In this document: piece by piece, positions 8,563 to 20,936 of the stretch | Numbering within the stretch: the stretch's first letter is position 1 | How the letters are laid out: every line of letters begins with the position of its first letter | Origin: Cymbidium sinense | Lineage: Eukaryota > Streptophyta > Magnoliopsida > Asparagales > Orchidaceae | Direction of reading: 5' to 3' | DNA length: 64,000 nt | NCBI GenBank assembly: GCA_021442155.1 | Contig: CM038214.1 | Span: 28,210,450-28,274,449 of the forward strand | The notes under the pieces: generated by a model | What the model was told of the DNA's origin: nothing | The model's input: only the letters and a program-made list of their open reading frames with translations | Database searches by the model: none | Translations under genes and position numbers: made by a program

Positions 8563-11500
8563 TGAGAAACCAGGGAAGTGAGGTAATCAAATGACCTCCT
8601 TGGGGCTAGCTAAAGCCTCACATTCAGATGTCACTATACCCATTACCATTCAATCTTATATAAATCAACACATGAATAGAGGAAAGAGAACTCAACATTC
8701 AAACACTTAAGCTATAAGCACATGCATTTCTTATGTATTTATAACTAGCATCATAACACATATTATTATTAATTTATAAGCTTTTGAAAAATACATTTGG
8801 ATTTAATAGTGATAATAGGCATACATATATTAAATTAAATTGACACATGCAAGCTTGCATAAAGGAAATCCATTTTATTTTACTTGATTTTAAAAAAAAG
8901 GATGCATGAATTCAAATGACATACCAAATTTAACATGATTAGAAAGAGGACAATCAAATATAAGCATGTGATTCATTCAACCAAACTAGTTCTTAAGGAC
9001 AATCAAATCAAATAAGATTATTTAAAGCAAACCAAAGCTTCTTTAATAATTAAGTTTTGGATTTGATTTGATTTAAAGAGGAGAACAGAAATCATCACTT
9101 GCTATTTTAAACCCATTCCCACATTAGTGATTTGATATAATTTAAGGAAATGTAATTAAGTTGATTTTATGGGTTAATTAAGTTGAACCCTTAATTAGAT
9201 GAATTAATTATCCTTACCTATGTCACCTTAAAGTAATTAACTAAATAATTATGAGCCAACATGATATGCATGGAAAATAAACTTGCAATGATCCTAAGAA
9301 ATAAAATGGGCCTAATGCAATTGGCTCATGATTAATAGTTAATTAGATTAAGGGACTAAATTAATTACTCTTATGGTTTTTTATGTGGACTAACCATAAT
9401 TTCATTAAACTCCTTTGGGTTATTAAACACCTAAAGATCAGATGATTTAATTAATTAAGGTATGATGAGATTATGATTTCAATTTGATTAAGTGATTTAA
9501 TTAATTGGTTAAATCTTAATTAATTTCATTTTAAAAAGGTGAAATGAACATAGGGAAAGGGTCCCAACCTATTCCTTAGTTCACTTATGTTGAATAATGA
9601 TTAATAAACTTAATTAACCAATTTGTTACTATTCATGGATTATTAATCATTAATTAACTTAAAAGAGTAGTTAAGGTTTAATTAGTCAATTTTTCTAATT
9701 AAGTGAGCAATAAATCCCAAGAAAATCATGGGAGGTAGAGGTCATCCCATTAAATTAACCAACAAATTTGGGGACTAATTGCTCAAGTAATTAAGGAGTA
9801 ATTAAGCTAATAAATTTTATAATTAAATCTTAATTAAACCTTAATTATTGTTCAAAATTAGTTAAGATCATTTTTAATTAATTCTCCTTTGAAATACCTT
9901 TAAAATGAGTATTTATTTGCATTTTTATTTCTCTATGATTTTTAGAAGTTTCAACCATTAAAAATGATTAATTAAGCCTAATTAAAGCCTAATCATGTTG
10001 GTGCCACATGACGCCTAGGCAAGGTGCGTGCAAAGTTGTGAGTTTGATGAGGAGTTAGGAAATGGGATGTCCTATTTGTGATAAAGAATGGCATTTTTGA
10101 TCGATGATGAACTTGGGAACTTAAGGAATGGCTTAGTGGATCGTCTTGGGTAGTTAGAGCTATATTTTGTGTGTGTTTAGTGGAAGCGAGGGTGTATATC
10201 CCCTTCATCTTGATTGGGCGGTGGGATCAGTTTCTTAATGGCTCCAACCATCTGAGGAGTTTAGGTGGCAGAGGATGGGAGCTTGGCAATTGGTTGATGT
10301 GTGGAGGTGGCTGGAGAATCATGGTGTCATGGGCTCAAATATGAGGGAGGGTGATTTCACCTCCCATGATCAGCCAATCCACCCCTTGGGTCAGGGGGTA
10401 GTATCTAGTGCTAGCGGACCATTGAGAAAGTAAGTGGTTAGAAATGGGAAATGACCACTTACATGGGTGATTTGTCATGTGATGCCCTTGACCCAAGGGT
10501 AGAATGATTATTTGGCATTGGATTTGATTTGGGTAGATTTGAAATGAGCCAAAAGTGGTGTTAATTTCAAGTTGGTGGAGTTGATTTGGTTAGGTTTGGC
10601 TCAATTTGACTCATTTGGGTCAAATGGGTGGTTGGGTGAAGTTCATATGATCATTTGGGATGTTTTGGTTCAATTGGTTTGGTTTAGTTTGGCTTAGATT
10701 TAATTTTTGGCTCATTTGCATTCATTTGGGTCAAATGGGTTAAGGTTGACCAATTTGAAATATAAACCAAGCTTGGGGGGTGTTGGTTTGGGTTTTGTTG
10801 ACCAATTGAAGATGATTTTGGGCTTTGATTTCAATTAATTTGGATTTGGTTTTTATGCCAATTTGAACCTTTAGGTCAATTTGGGCTTGAAAGTAGTATT
10901 GGTCCAATCATGACTTTAGTCAAGTTCAACAATCAATTTGGAATGAACTTGAGCTATTGGTTGTAATCAATTTGGTTTATATTTTGATTTGAACCAATTT
11001 GGTCTTTTAGTAAATTTGGGTCAATTTGGGTCAAGAGGGCCAATTGGGTTTGGTTTGACTCAATTGAAGGTCAAGTCATATTCAAATATTGATTTTGACT
11101 TGGTATGAATCAGTGGTTTAAAGGGATTTGGCTTAGGTTGCAATTTGGCTAGTTTGGGTTCATATGGGATAAGGGGTTGACTTGGTCAAATGACCAAGTT
11201 GACTTAGTTTGATTGAATTTGTGAGAATGATCAACTTAGGGTGATCAACAATCATGATGGGAGGTTTTGATGGGCTTGGCTCAATCAATTTGGGTAGGAT
11301 TAGAACTTGGCTCAAATAGGTTGGCCACTTTGGTCATGTAACCAATTGAGTTTAGTTAGCTTGATTTAGGTTGAGTTTGATTTAGTTGAGTTTTATATGG
11401 ATTTAGGATTAATATAAATTCAATTGTAATTGTCTTGGGTTCCAGGTTTTGGTTCATTTGAACATTTCAAGTCAAAAGGGTTAAGTTGGGTATGACTTGG

Positions 11501-12300
11501 GTTGATTTTGGTTTGGCTTGATGATTGTAGATTTTATTTATATTTGTGAAAATAATTGAAGGTATGATTGATTCATGAGAAAATAAAATGAATTTTGGTT
11601 TTGGAATGAAGGAATTTGGCTAAGTCCATGGAGTTGGGTCATGTGGCTTAGGTTTGAATTTTTATTTGGTTTGATTAAGTTTTGATGATTTAAATGTATA
11701 TTTCATTTAAATTTGTGAAGATGATTGAAAATATGATTGATTTGTGAGAAAATCAATTGAGTTTGACTTTATTTGGATTAAGATTTGGCTAAGTCCATGG
11801 AATAGGTCTTATGGCTTAGGAAGGGTTTTGATTTAATTTGATTTAGTTTGACTAAGTTTTGATCATTTGAATATAGATTTGATTTATATTAAGGAAGATG
11901 ATTGAAGATATAAATTTATTATGAGAAAATCAATTAATTTTGGATTGAGTTGGATTAAGATTTGGCTAAGTCCATGGGGAGTCATATGGCTTAGGAAGGG
12001 TTTCAAGTTTGGATTTAATCATGGGTTTTATCATTTGGTTTTGAAATTTGGGTTTGGATTTGGATTTGAATTTGATGTTTGAATTAAACTTGAGGTTTGA
12101 TTTGAGAAGGTGAACATGGATTGGATTTGGGTTGTAGGGTTGGTGGATTATCCTAATCACAAGGCATAACCTAATCATATGGTTAACCCTTCTAAGTCTT
12201 TAGCTTAGGTTAAGTCTTTACCTAATTATTAGAAGTGTCTTATGAATTAGGAAGTCTTATGTCTAGAAGAATCCTAAGTCTAAGATGGGAAGATTGAATC
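8563..12300 (+). mobile_element. Non-coding left part of a probable LTR retroelement
   Basis: Sequence unrelated to the array starts here with TG, as LTRs do, inside GRP copy 4. There is no open frame of note. The first part is AT-rich with ttaattaa motifs; 10,500-12,150 is T/G-rich with many TTTGG and TTGATTTGG words, and has a tandem repeat at 11,522-12,000. A retroelement pol in the same orientation follows, so an LTR plus 5' leader is the natural reading. I found no primer-binding site, no second LTR and no gag, so a separate nested element is also possible. Confidence 0.5.
11522..12000 (+). repeat. Tandem repeat, about three units of 169-177 bp
   Basis: The word ctaagtccatgg recurs at 11,620, 11,789 and 11,966. 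In each unit it is preceded by a segment of the type gatgattgaa...gagaaaat and followed by tggcttagg. Units are diverged. Tandem repeats in non-coding parts are common in Tat/Ogre-type retroelements. Confidence 0.75.
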
Positions 12301-12463
12301 ACTCCAAAGTGAGGTAAACATGCCTTAGGTTCCATAGTGTTGCCCTTGGAGATAGATGATTAGAAGGCAGAAGCCATGTTTCACATTATAGACTCGGATA
12401 CATCTTTCAACGCTTTGCTTAGGAGACCATGGATACATGAGAACATAGCTCCATCCTCTCTAC

Positions 12464-12703
12464 ATGTGTGTGAAGTTTGTGAGAGGTGGGATCGTCTATT
12501 ATGTCAAAGGAGATCTCAAGCCATTTATAGTTAACGAGGTCAGCATATATGAGGATGTGACTTACTACCTCCTTCAAAATCAACAAGTCTATTCTAGTAA
12601 ACTTGGTAAAAGTTTTAAAATAATAAAAGAGAAAAAGAAAAAAAGAAAGAGAAAGAAAAGAAAAGAGAAAATGAAAAAAAAGAAAACAAAGGAGCGAAAA
12701 TAG
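12464..12703 (+). pseudogene. Protease-linker segment with lysine-rich tail
   Basis: An open stretch of the pol remnant continuing from the LLRRPWI motif (CVKFVRGGIVYYVKGD, then YEDVTYYLLQNQQVY). It ends in a lysine/arginine-rich run encoded by an (A/G)-rich tract at 12,625-12,700. That tract looks like microsatellite growth rather than a domain. It is part of the element, not a gene. Confidence 0.5.
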
Positions 12704-13689
12704 ACTTGGAGGAGGAAGTGGAGCGACATTAGACTTCACCCATAGTTAGTTACTCCATTCAATATGGGTACCGAGAGGAAGAGGTTAGTTTAGAGCGGTC
12801 TAGGGGTGAAAACCTCATTATTGGCCACCCAATAGAAGATATGTCCTAGCTACCAAGAGTACACCTGCTATCGAGATAGATTTAGAATCTAGTTCATAGG
12901 ATGAGTCTTATATGGTTAGCACACCAGCCAGCTCTTGTTAGTCATAGATTCCCTTGGAGGTGACACTTAAGCTAGACAACAATGAAGATCAAGCTCCAAA
13001 GCAAAGCATAAGTGTATCCAAGTCTATATGTGAAACAATTAGACATCAGCTGGGAACCTTAGCTCTAACCCCAATTTCCTTTCAAAAAGCAGAGGGTTTG
13101 GTAGTTAAGGAAACCCCTAAGTCATCTAGAGGTGTGATTTCTTTTTGGGATCATCATCCTCAAGTCAAGAAGTTGATGTAGTACTTCAGGATAATTCATA
13201 TAAAGATTTAATAGAATTATCTTTTGATAGGTACTTGCCTTATGTTCATAATTTAGCAAAGAAAGGGATAATCCCACATACTTGGTCAAAGCACAAGTCA
13301 AACAACTTCAAAAGAATATGGAAGAACATATGCAAAAGCTCTCAATCAAGACCAAAACTAGGATTCAATACATTATGTCTAGTCGATGATGATGATTATT
13401 GCTTAGTCATCACCAATCATTTAGAATATAATAGGTTCTTTTCAAATCACATTAACTCATATGAGGAGCTGTGCTTAGAAACTTCAGATGATCCAAATGA
13501 TTTTGAAGTCAAAGATGCACCACCATAGTTCAAAGAAGAAATCAAGTCATCCATCGATGAGCTAAAGTTAATCAACTTAGGAACTGAAGAAGATCCACGC
13601 CTGCCATACATCAATTCTTTGTTGAATGAAATTGAATCCAATGACTTAGGCTATCAATTGAGTTTAAGGACTGCTTTGCATGGAGTTAT

Positions 13690-14640
13690 GAATGCTTGGA
13701 TTGGCTCCTGATGTAGCGGTCCATAAACTAGCAATAGAGCCTACTGCTAACCCTATAAAGCAAGCTCTTAGACATGTGCGATAAGACATAGAACAATAGG
13801 TCATTTTTAAAGTCAAGAAATTGATTGATACTGGCTTCATCCGGGAAGAAAAATACCCTACGGTTGCATGTGATCCCAATTAAGAAAAAGAATGGTCAAA
13901 TTCACAATGAATTGATTTTAGGGATTTAAATAAGACATATCCTAAAGATGAATTTCCACTACCAATCCTAGAGTTGGTGGTGGACATTGCCTCATCTCAT
14001 GTAGTCTTCTATTTCATGGATGGCTCATCTGGATATAACCAAATAAAGATGGCCCCAGAAGATGAAACAAACACTTTTTTTGAACCACGATAATCTATTG
14101 CTATAAGGTCATGCCTTTTAGCTTTAAAATAAGTGCTACATACGCTATGACTCGAATCTTTGACGAACTCATTCATCATCAAGTCAAGTGTTATGTCGAT
14201 GATCTCATGGTCAAAAGTAGAGAAAAGGAAGACCATCTCTTTGACTTGAGTGTAGTTTTTGAACAGTTAAGATAATTTTACCTTAAAATGAACCCCTGAA
14301 GTGTGCATTTAGAGTAGCTTCAGGGAGATTCCTTGGGTTTGTTGTCCGACACCAGGAATCAAAATCAATTCAGAGAAGATCATGGTAGTATTAGAAATGC
14401 CATCCCCTAAAAGTTTAACTCAACTCAGATCATTCCAAGGGTAGTTGGCATATCTAAGATGCTTTATATCCAATCTATTGGGAAGATGTCAGCTATTCTC
14501 AGCACTTGTCAAAAAGGATGCCAAGTTCAAGTTGGATGATAAGTGTGAGCATGAATTTGAAGACATCAAGCATTACCTGATGACGCTGTCGGTACTAGCA
14601 GCCCCTATCCTGGGCAAGCCATTCATACTTTACACTGTTG
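13690..14640 (+). pseudogene. Reverse transcriptase and connection domain relic
   Basis: Fragments in shifting frames are FIREEKYPTVAC, VPIKKKNGQIH, DFRDLNKTYPKDEFPLP, FMDGSSGYNQ, YKVMPFSFKISATY, CYVDDLMVKSREKEDHL, KCAFRVASGRFLGFVV, PKSLTQLRSFQG and HYLMTLSVLAAPILGKPFIL. These are the conserved blocks of gypsy RT up to the thumb/connection. Both active-site Asp residues of YVDD and the MDG Asp survive, but stops and indels between the blocks rule out activity. Confidence 0.88.
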
Positions 14641-15058
14641 ATAGACGAGTCCCTTAGTGCTTTATTGGCCCAAGCTAATGGCAAAGGGAAGGAAAATGCA
14701 CTTTACTACCTCAACCGTCATCTAATCCCTACTGAGGCTAAATATCCACCCATTGAGAAGCATTGCCTAGCTTTAATCTTTGCATCCCAAAAGATATAGC
14801 ACTACATGATTCCTTATAAGGTGAACTTAATCTATAGGATCAATCCACTATAGTATCTCATAACATAGTTGGTTGGCATTACTGTCCATTATCCTCTCAT
14901 AGTTTGACATTACCTTCGTACCCCACCGTGCGGTGAAAGGACAAGCGCTAACATATATCTTTGTAGTACACCCACTTCCTGCTGACTCTCTACTTAGTGA
15001 TGATCTCTCCGATGATTAAACCATGAACTTAGGGAATACTAGCATTCAATATTGAGAG

Positions 15059-15478
15059 ATGTACTTTGACGGTGTGGGTTCCTCTCAAAGAGGAGAAGAA
15101 CCACAATCTACTATTCTAGGAAAGGCGGGTGTAGGAATAGTTCTCATAACTCTAGACCGCAATGTGATGAGATTCTCATATCATATGTCCAATCCTTGCA
15201 CCAATAACAAAGCTGAATATGAGGCTCTGATTGTCGATCTGGAGTTAGTCATTACTCTAAGCATCAAGAACATCAACATCTTCAAATATTCTCAATTGGT
15301 TATCAACCAAATTGCTGGGCCCTATAAGGTTATAAAGCCGAAGCTCCATCATTACCATAAGTACACCATGGAGTTATTTGCTCAAATCCTAGAGGCTACC
15401 ATTTATAAGATTCCTCAAGGAGAGAACATCATAATGTATGCTTTAGCCAATCTTGCAAAAGAGTTAGTTCTTAAATAG
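15059..15478 (+). pseudogene. Second (archaeal-type) RNase H of the Tat-like element
   Basis: An open 139-codon stretch: MYFDG (Asp4), CTNNKAEYEAL (Glu53), IFKYSQLVINQIAGPYKV and GENIIMYALANLAKEL. Relatives read GDSQLV and ADALANLA. Here both Asp positions are Tyr (residues 77 and 127), so two of four catalytic acids are lost although the frame is open. It forms the 3' end of the recognisable pol; the next codon is TAG and integrase does not follow. Start chosen at the Met of MYFDG for convenience; in the polyprotein it is internal. Confidence 0.85.
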
Positions 15479-16532
15479 TAGTAATAGCAGTTGTTAGTAG
15501 TTTTCAACTGTCAATTCAATCTTTCAATAATAGTAATAGTAATAGCATCAAATCAAGTACATAAAATTGCTTAAACTACTTTCTGATAGAGTTACTTCAC
15601 TGTAAATGAAACTATATAAGGCATAGCTAAAAGCTTCTAAAGGGAAACCACTATATGTAGGTTACACGAGAAGTTCTTGTACAGCAGACTTGTGTACCTC
15701 AAAAATTTTCTTTCGGTCAAGAATAAAAGAGTAGGAATGATAGGTCATATTCTTCCATTCCCAAATTAAAGTAATGAAGGTTTAGCTCACCTTTCTTTGA
15801 GAAGGGCTCTTCCTAAGTAGGAAATTTATTATAGAAAGCTCATGGTTGCACCTTGTCTAGGAGGTTTCTATCGGTTGTGTTCCTTGAAAAGACTAAGTAA
15901 GCCATAGTGGACAAGAAAAGCTGCTCAGTTTGATAGCCTTAGTGTATGCTCTCAAGTCAAGCAGAGTAGATGCCACATGTAACCAAGCATACCGCCAGAG
16001 GTTAAGGGTTCATCAGAGAATGGAGTTACGCCAATTTCCTAGCCTAGTTTTTAGTAGAGCAACACCATCCTAGTCCAGAGCAGTACCTGGACCTATGGGC
16101 TCGAGGCAAGACAAGCATCTCACTTCCTTCGTCTCATTATAGGGAAGGATAGGACCTTGGTCTTCGACCTTGATCAGTTTCAAGGGTGAGGAAAAAGTGG
16201 GAAGCTAATGGAACTCTTCAATCAAGATAGCCTTTTCTTAAGCTTGGTCGAGTAAATGCAATGAAAGGAATGAATGCTTTAGGGGTGGCACAAAAGAAGA
16301 GAGCACCAAAACAGATGCCATTGGAAAGGTATAAGCCCTAGCATCCACTCTTTTTCCAACTCGTTCGAAGAAGCCGGTGAAGGATAAGGTTTTTCTCTTT
16401 ACAGAGAGGGGAATGAAACCAACCTTGACAGCTACCTTCTTGGGTTGCATCCATCAATCAATTGAAGCATTTTTTGTGTGGGAGCTCAAGGATTGAAAGT
16501 ATGCTGATGGTGATGGACTCGGGGTCACAAGT
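15479..16532. other. Unassigned sequence between pol remnant and AT tract
   Basis: The first 100 bp carry TAG-rich sequence (tagtagtaatag). From about 15,600 the texture changes to mixed-composition sequence with ctttctttga, agaagagag and similar words, like the organelle-derived half of the window. No integrase motifs (HHCC, DDE) were seen. The open frames here are short and unconvincing. A small organelle-derived insert or the residue of another repeat is possible. Confidence 0.4.
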
Positions 16533-19500
16533 CAAAATAATAATAACTAATAAATAATAAACTAATAACAAATAATAATATAATAAAATTAACTAAACTA
16601 AATAAAATAATAAACTAATAACTAAAATAAAATTGATAAATCAACTAACTAATAAAACTTGTAAACTAATAAACAAATAACTAATATAAACTAATAACTA
16701 ACTAATATAATAACTAAATAAACTAAAAAACTAATAACTAACTAATATAATACTAATAAACTAACTATAATAAAACTAATAATAACTTAATTAATAACTA
16801 AACTAAACTAATAATAACTAATTAATAATAACTAACTAATAACCATAATAATAAACTAAAAATTAAAACTAACTAACTAATAAACTAATAAAACTAAAAA
16901 TAATAATAAATTAATAATAATAAAAAAATAATAATAAAGCTAATAATAAACTAATAAAACTAAAATAATAATAATAAACAAACTAATAAAATAATAACTA
17001 ATAACTAACTAATAAAAATAAAGTAATAATAATAAACTAATAAAATAATAAAATTAAAAACTAAAAATTCACTAATAAAACTTAAACTAATAACTAATAA
17101 CTAAATAAAACTAATAAAACTAACTAAAATTAACTAAAATTAAAACAAATAACTAAATAAAACTAATAATAAACTAATAATTAAATAACTAATAAACTAA
17201 TAAATTAAAAACTAAACTAAACTAAAATTAATAAACTAATAACTAATAATAAACCTAAACTAATAATAATAATAACTAAATAACTAACTAATTAAACTAA
17301 TAAACCTAATAACTAAAACTAATAAACTATTAATAATAACTAATAATAAAAAATAACTAAAACTAATAATAAAATAACTAATAACTGAAAACTAATAAAA
17401 TAACCAAACTAATAACTAATAAAACTAACTAATAATAACTAAAACTCAAAAACTAATTAATAATACTAAAACTAACAATAATAATAATTAATATAAACTA
17501 AGAAAATAATAATAACTAATAATAACTAAACTATTAACTTATAAACTAATAATAAATTAATAAAACTAAAATAAAAAAAATACTATAACTAAATAACTAA
17601 ATAATAAACCTAATAACTAATAAACAAAACTAACTAAACTAATAAACTATAAAACCAAAACTAACTAAATAATAATAAAACTAAACTAATAAATAATAAC
17701 TAATATAATAATATAACTAATAACTAACTATACTAAACTAAAACTAATAACTAACTAACTAAAAAACCCTAAACTAATAAACTAATACAACTAATAAAAT
17801 AATAAATAAACTAAATAATCTAAAATAATAACTAAACTAATAACTAACTAAACTAATTGGTAAAACTAATAAACTAATAATAATAATAATAAATATAATA
17901 CTAATAATAAAATAATAATACAAACAACTAAACTAATAATTAAATAATAATAGTAAAACTAATAATATTAACTAAAACTAACTAAACAAATAAAACTAAC
18001 TAACTAAACTAAAACTAAACTAATTACTAAACTAACTAACTAACAAAAATAATAACCTAAACTAACTAAAACTAATAAACTAATATCTAATAACTAATAA
18101 TAAATAACTAAATAAAACTAAATAACTAATAATAACTAAATAATAACTAATTAATAACTAATAATAATTACTAATAAAATAATAATTACTAATAATTTAA
18201 TAAAACTAACTAATAATAATAACAATAATAAAACTAATAAAACTAATAAATAACTACTAATAACTACTATAATAAACTAATAATAAAAAAATAATAACTA
18301 AATCTAATAATAACTAATAATAACTAATAACTAATAATAAAACTAATAACTAATAATTAATAATAATAACTAAAAAGACTAAAACTAATAACTAATAAAA
18401 CTAAGCTAATAAACTAATTAACTAATAAACTAATAACTAAAAACTAAAAACTAAAAATTAATAACTAAAAACTAATAAACTAAACTAACTAATAATAACT
18501 AATAAAACTAAACTAATGACTAACTAAAATTAAATAACTAATAATAATTAAAATAGACTAAACTAAAATAAAATAAACTAATAGTAACTAAAATCTAGAA
18601 ACTAAAGGAAATAATACTAATAACAATAATAACTAACAAAACCTAAATAACTAATAAACTAAAATAAATAACTAATAATAAATAACTAAACTAATAAAAC
18701 TAATAAACTAAACTAAATAATAATAACTAAAACTAACTAATATAACTATTAAAACTAATAACTAATAACTAATAAAGCTAATAACTAATAATAACTAACT
18801 AATAAAATAAACAAACTAATAACTAACTAATAAGTAATACTAATAAAATGAAATAATAAATATCTAAACTAATAAAAATCAAATAACTAATAATAACTAA
18901 AAAATAAATAACTAATAAAACTATTAAAACTAACTAATAACTAACTAAAAACTATAATAAATAAAACTAACTAACTAATAAAAACTAAATAACTAATAAC
19001 TAAATAAACTAATAACTAATAATACTAACTAAAACTAATAAAACTAATAATAACTAAACTTAAAACCAATAAACTAATAATAAAACTAATAAATAAACTA
19101 ATAACTAAACTAATAATAATAAATAATAATAAACTAAAACTAATAAACTAACTAAACTAACTAAATTAAACTAATAACTAATTAATAAAATTCCAATAAA
19201 CTAATAATAAATAAAACTAATGAATAACTAATAAATAATTAAATAACTAATAATAAACTAAACTAATAAAATTAATAACTATCTAAATAAATAATAACTA
19301 ATAACTAAACCTAAATAAAACTAATAATAATAAACTAAAAAATTAAAACTAAAATTAATAAATATAATAAATAATAATAATAAACTAATAAATAATAAAA
19401 CTAATAATAAAACTAAAATCTAATAGTAATAAACTAATAAACTAATAATATAATAATAGCTAATAATAATAAAATAATAATAAACTAATAACAAATAATA

Positions 19501-20889
19501 ACTAATAACTAATAATGACTAACTAATAACTAAAACTAATAACTAATAATAAAATAATAAAAAAAACTAATAATAATAACTAATAAAACTAAAAAAACTG
19601 AAAACTAAACTAAACTAAAAAACCTAATAAACTATAAACTAATAACTAATAATAATCAAACTAATAATAAATAATAATAATAATAAACTAAAATAATAAT
19701 AAGAATAATACTAATAATAATAAATTAACTAATATAATAAACTAATAAAACTAATAACTAATAACTAATAATTAATTGAACTAAATAAAAAAACTAACCA
19801 ACTAATAATAACTAATAAACTAAAATAATAAAATTAATAAACTAACTAATAATAATGACTAATAATAATTAATAAACTAATAAACTAATAATAACTAATA
19901 AATAACTAATAACTAACTAACTACTAATATATAAAATAATAATAATAATAACTAAATAACTAAAACTAATAAAACTAAATAAAACAAACTAACTAAAATA
20001 ACTAATAACTAAACTAAATAACTAAAACTAATACTAATAACTAAAACTAACTAATAATAAAATTAACTAAATTAATCATAACTAACTAATAATAATAATA
20101 ACTAAACTAAAAAATAATAAATTAATAATTAATAATAACTAATAACTAATAATAAGTAACTAAACTAAAAAATAACTAAATAAACTAACTAATTACTAAT
20201 AAAACTAATTAATAACAAGACTAATAACTAATAACTAAAATTAATAATAATACTAATAATAATAACTAAAAAAACTAAACTAATAAATAACAACTATAAT
20301 AATAAAATAATAAAATTAACTAATAATAATAAACCAACTAATAATATAATAAAACTAATAACTAATATTAATAAAACTAAATAAAACTAAATATTAACTA
20401 AACTAAATAATAAATGAATAAACCTAACTAACTAATAATAATAATAATGGCTAAATAATAATAATAAAAATAACTAATAAAATAAATAATAACTAATAAA
20501 CTAATAAATTAATAACTAATAAATAATAAATAACTAATAAACTAACTAACTAACTAATAATAATAACTAATAATATAATAACTAAACTAAAATAACTAAG
20601 AACTAATAAAACTAAAATAAAACTAACTAACAAAATAATAAAAAACTAAAATAATACCAACTAAAAACTAAATAACTAATAATAACTAATAATAATAAAT
20701 AAATAAAATAAACTAAAACTAATTACTAATAATATAATAATAACTAAATAAAACTAATAAACTAATAAATGAAATAACTAATAAGTAATAATAAATAACT
20801 AACTAATAATAACTAATAATTAAACTAATAAACTAACTAATAACTAATAAATTAATAAATAACTAACTAATAAAACTAAACTAATAATA

Positions 20890-20927
<38 letters not shown>

Positions 20928-20936
20928 TAATAATAA
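20890..20936 (+). repeat. (AAT)n microsatellite in the AT tract
   Basis: A pure run of AAT/TAA units inside the larger tract, flanked by ATAAT variants. Confidence 0.8.

Larger units (their letters stand above)
12320..15478 (+). pseudogene. Ty3/gypsy (Tat-like) pol remnant: PR, RT, RNH, aRNH
   Basis: Domains lie in the order of plant Ty3/gypsy polyproteins. The end of the aspartic protease region is at 12,340-12,480 (MFHIIDSDTSFNALLRRPWI, then APSSLH). A linker follows at 12,500-13,680. The reverse transcriptase is at 13,690-14,340, with FMDGSSGYNQIKMAPEDE and an intact YVDD at 14,192-14,203. The connection/RNase H is at 14,400-14,860 (YLRCFISNLLGRCQ, ENALYYLNRHL). A spacer of the type FDITFVPHRAVKGQAL follows, then a second, archaeal-type RNase H at 15,059-15,478. 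Two RNase H domains mark the Tat clade. Many stops and frameshifts break the frame; several stops fit CAA/CAG-to-TAA/TAG changes. Gag and integrase were not found, so the element is truncated on both sides. Confidence 0.88.

Noticed and set aside
16238..16450. A 70-codon minus-strand frame.
   Set aside because: No recognisable motif, in unassigned sequence; length is within chance expectation.
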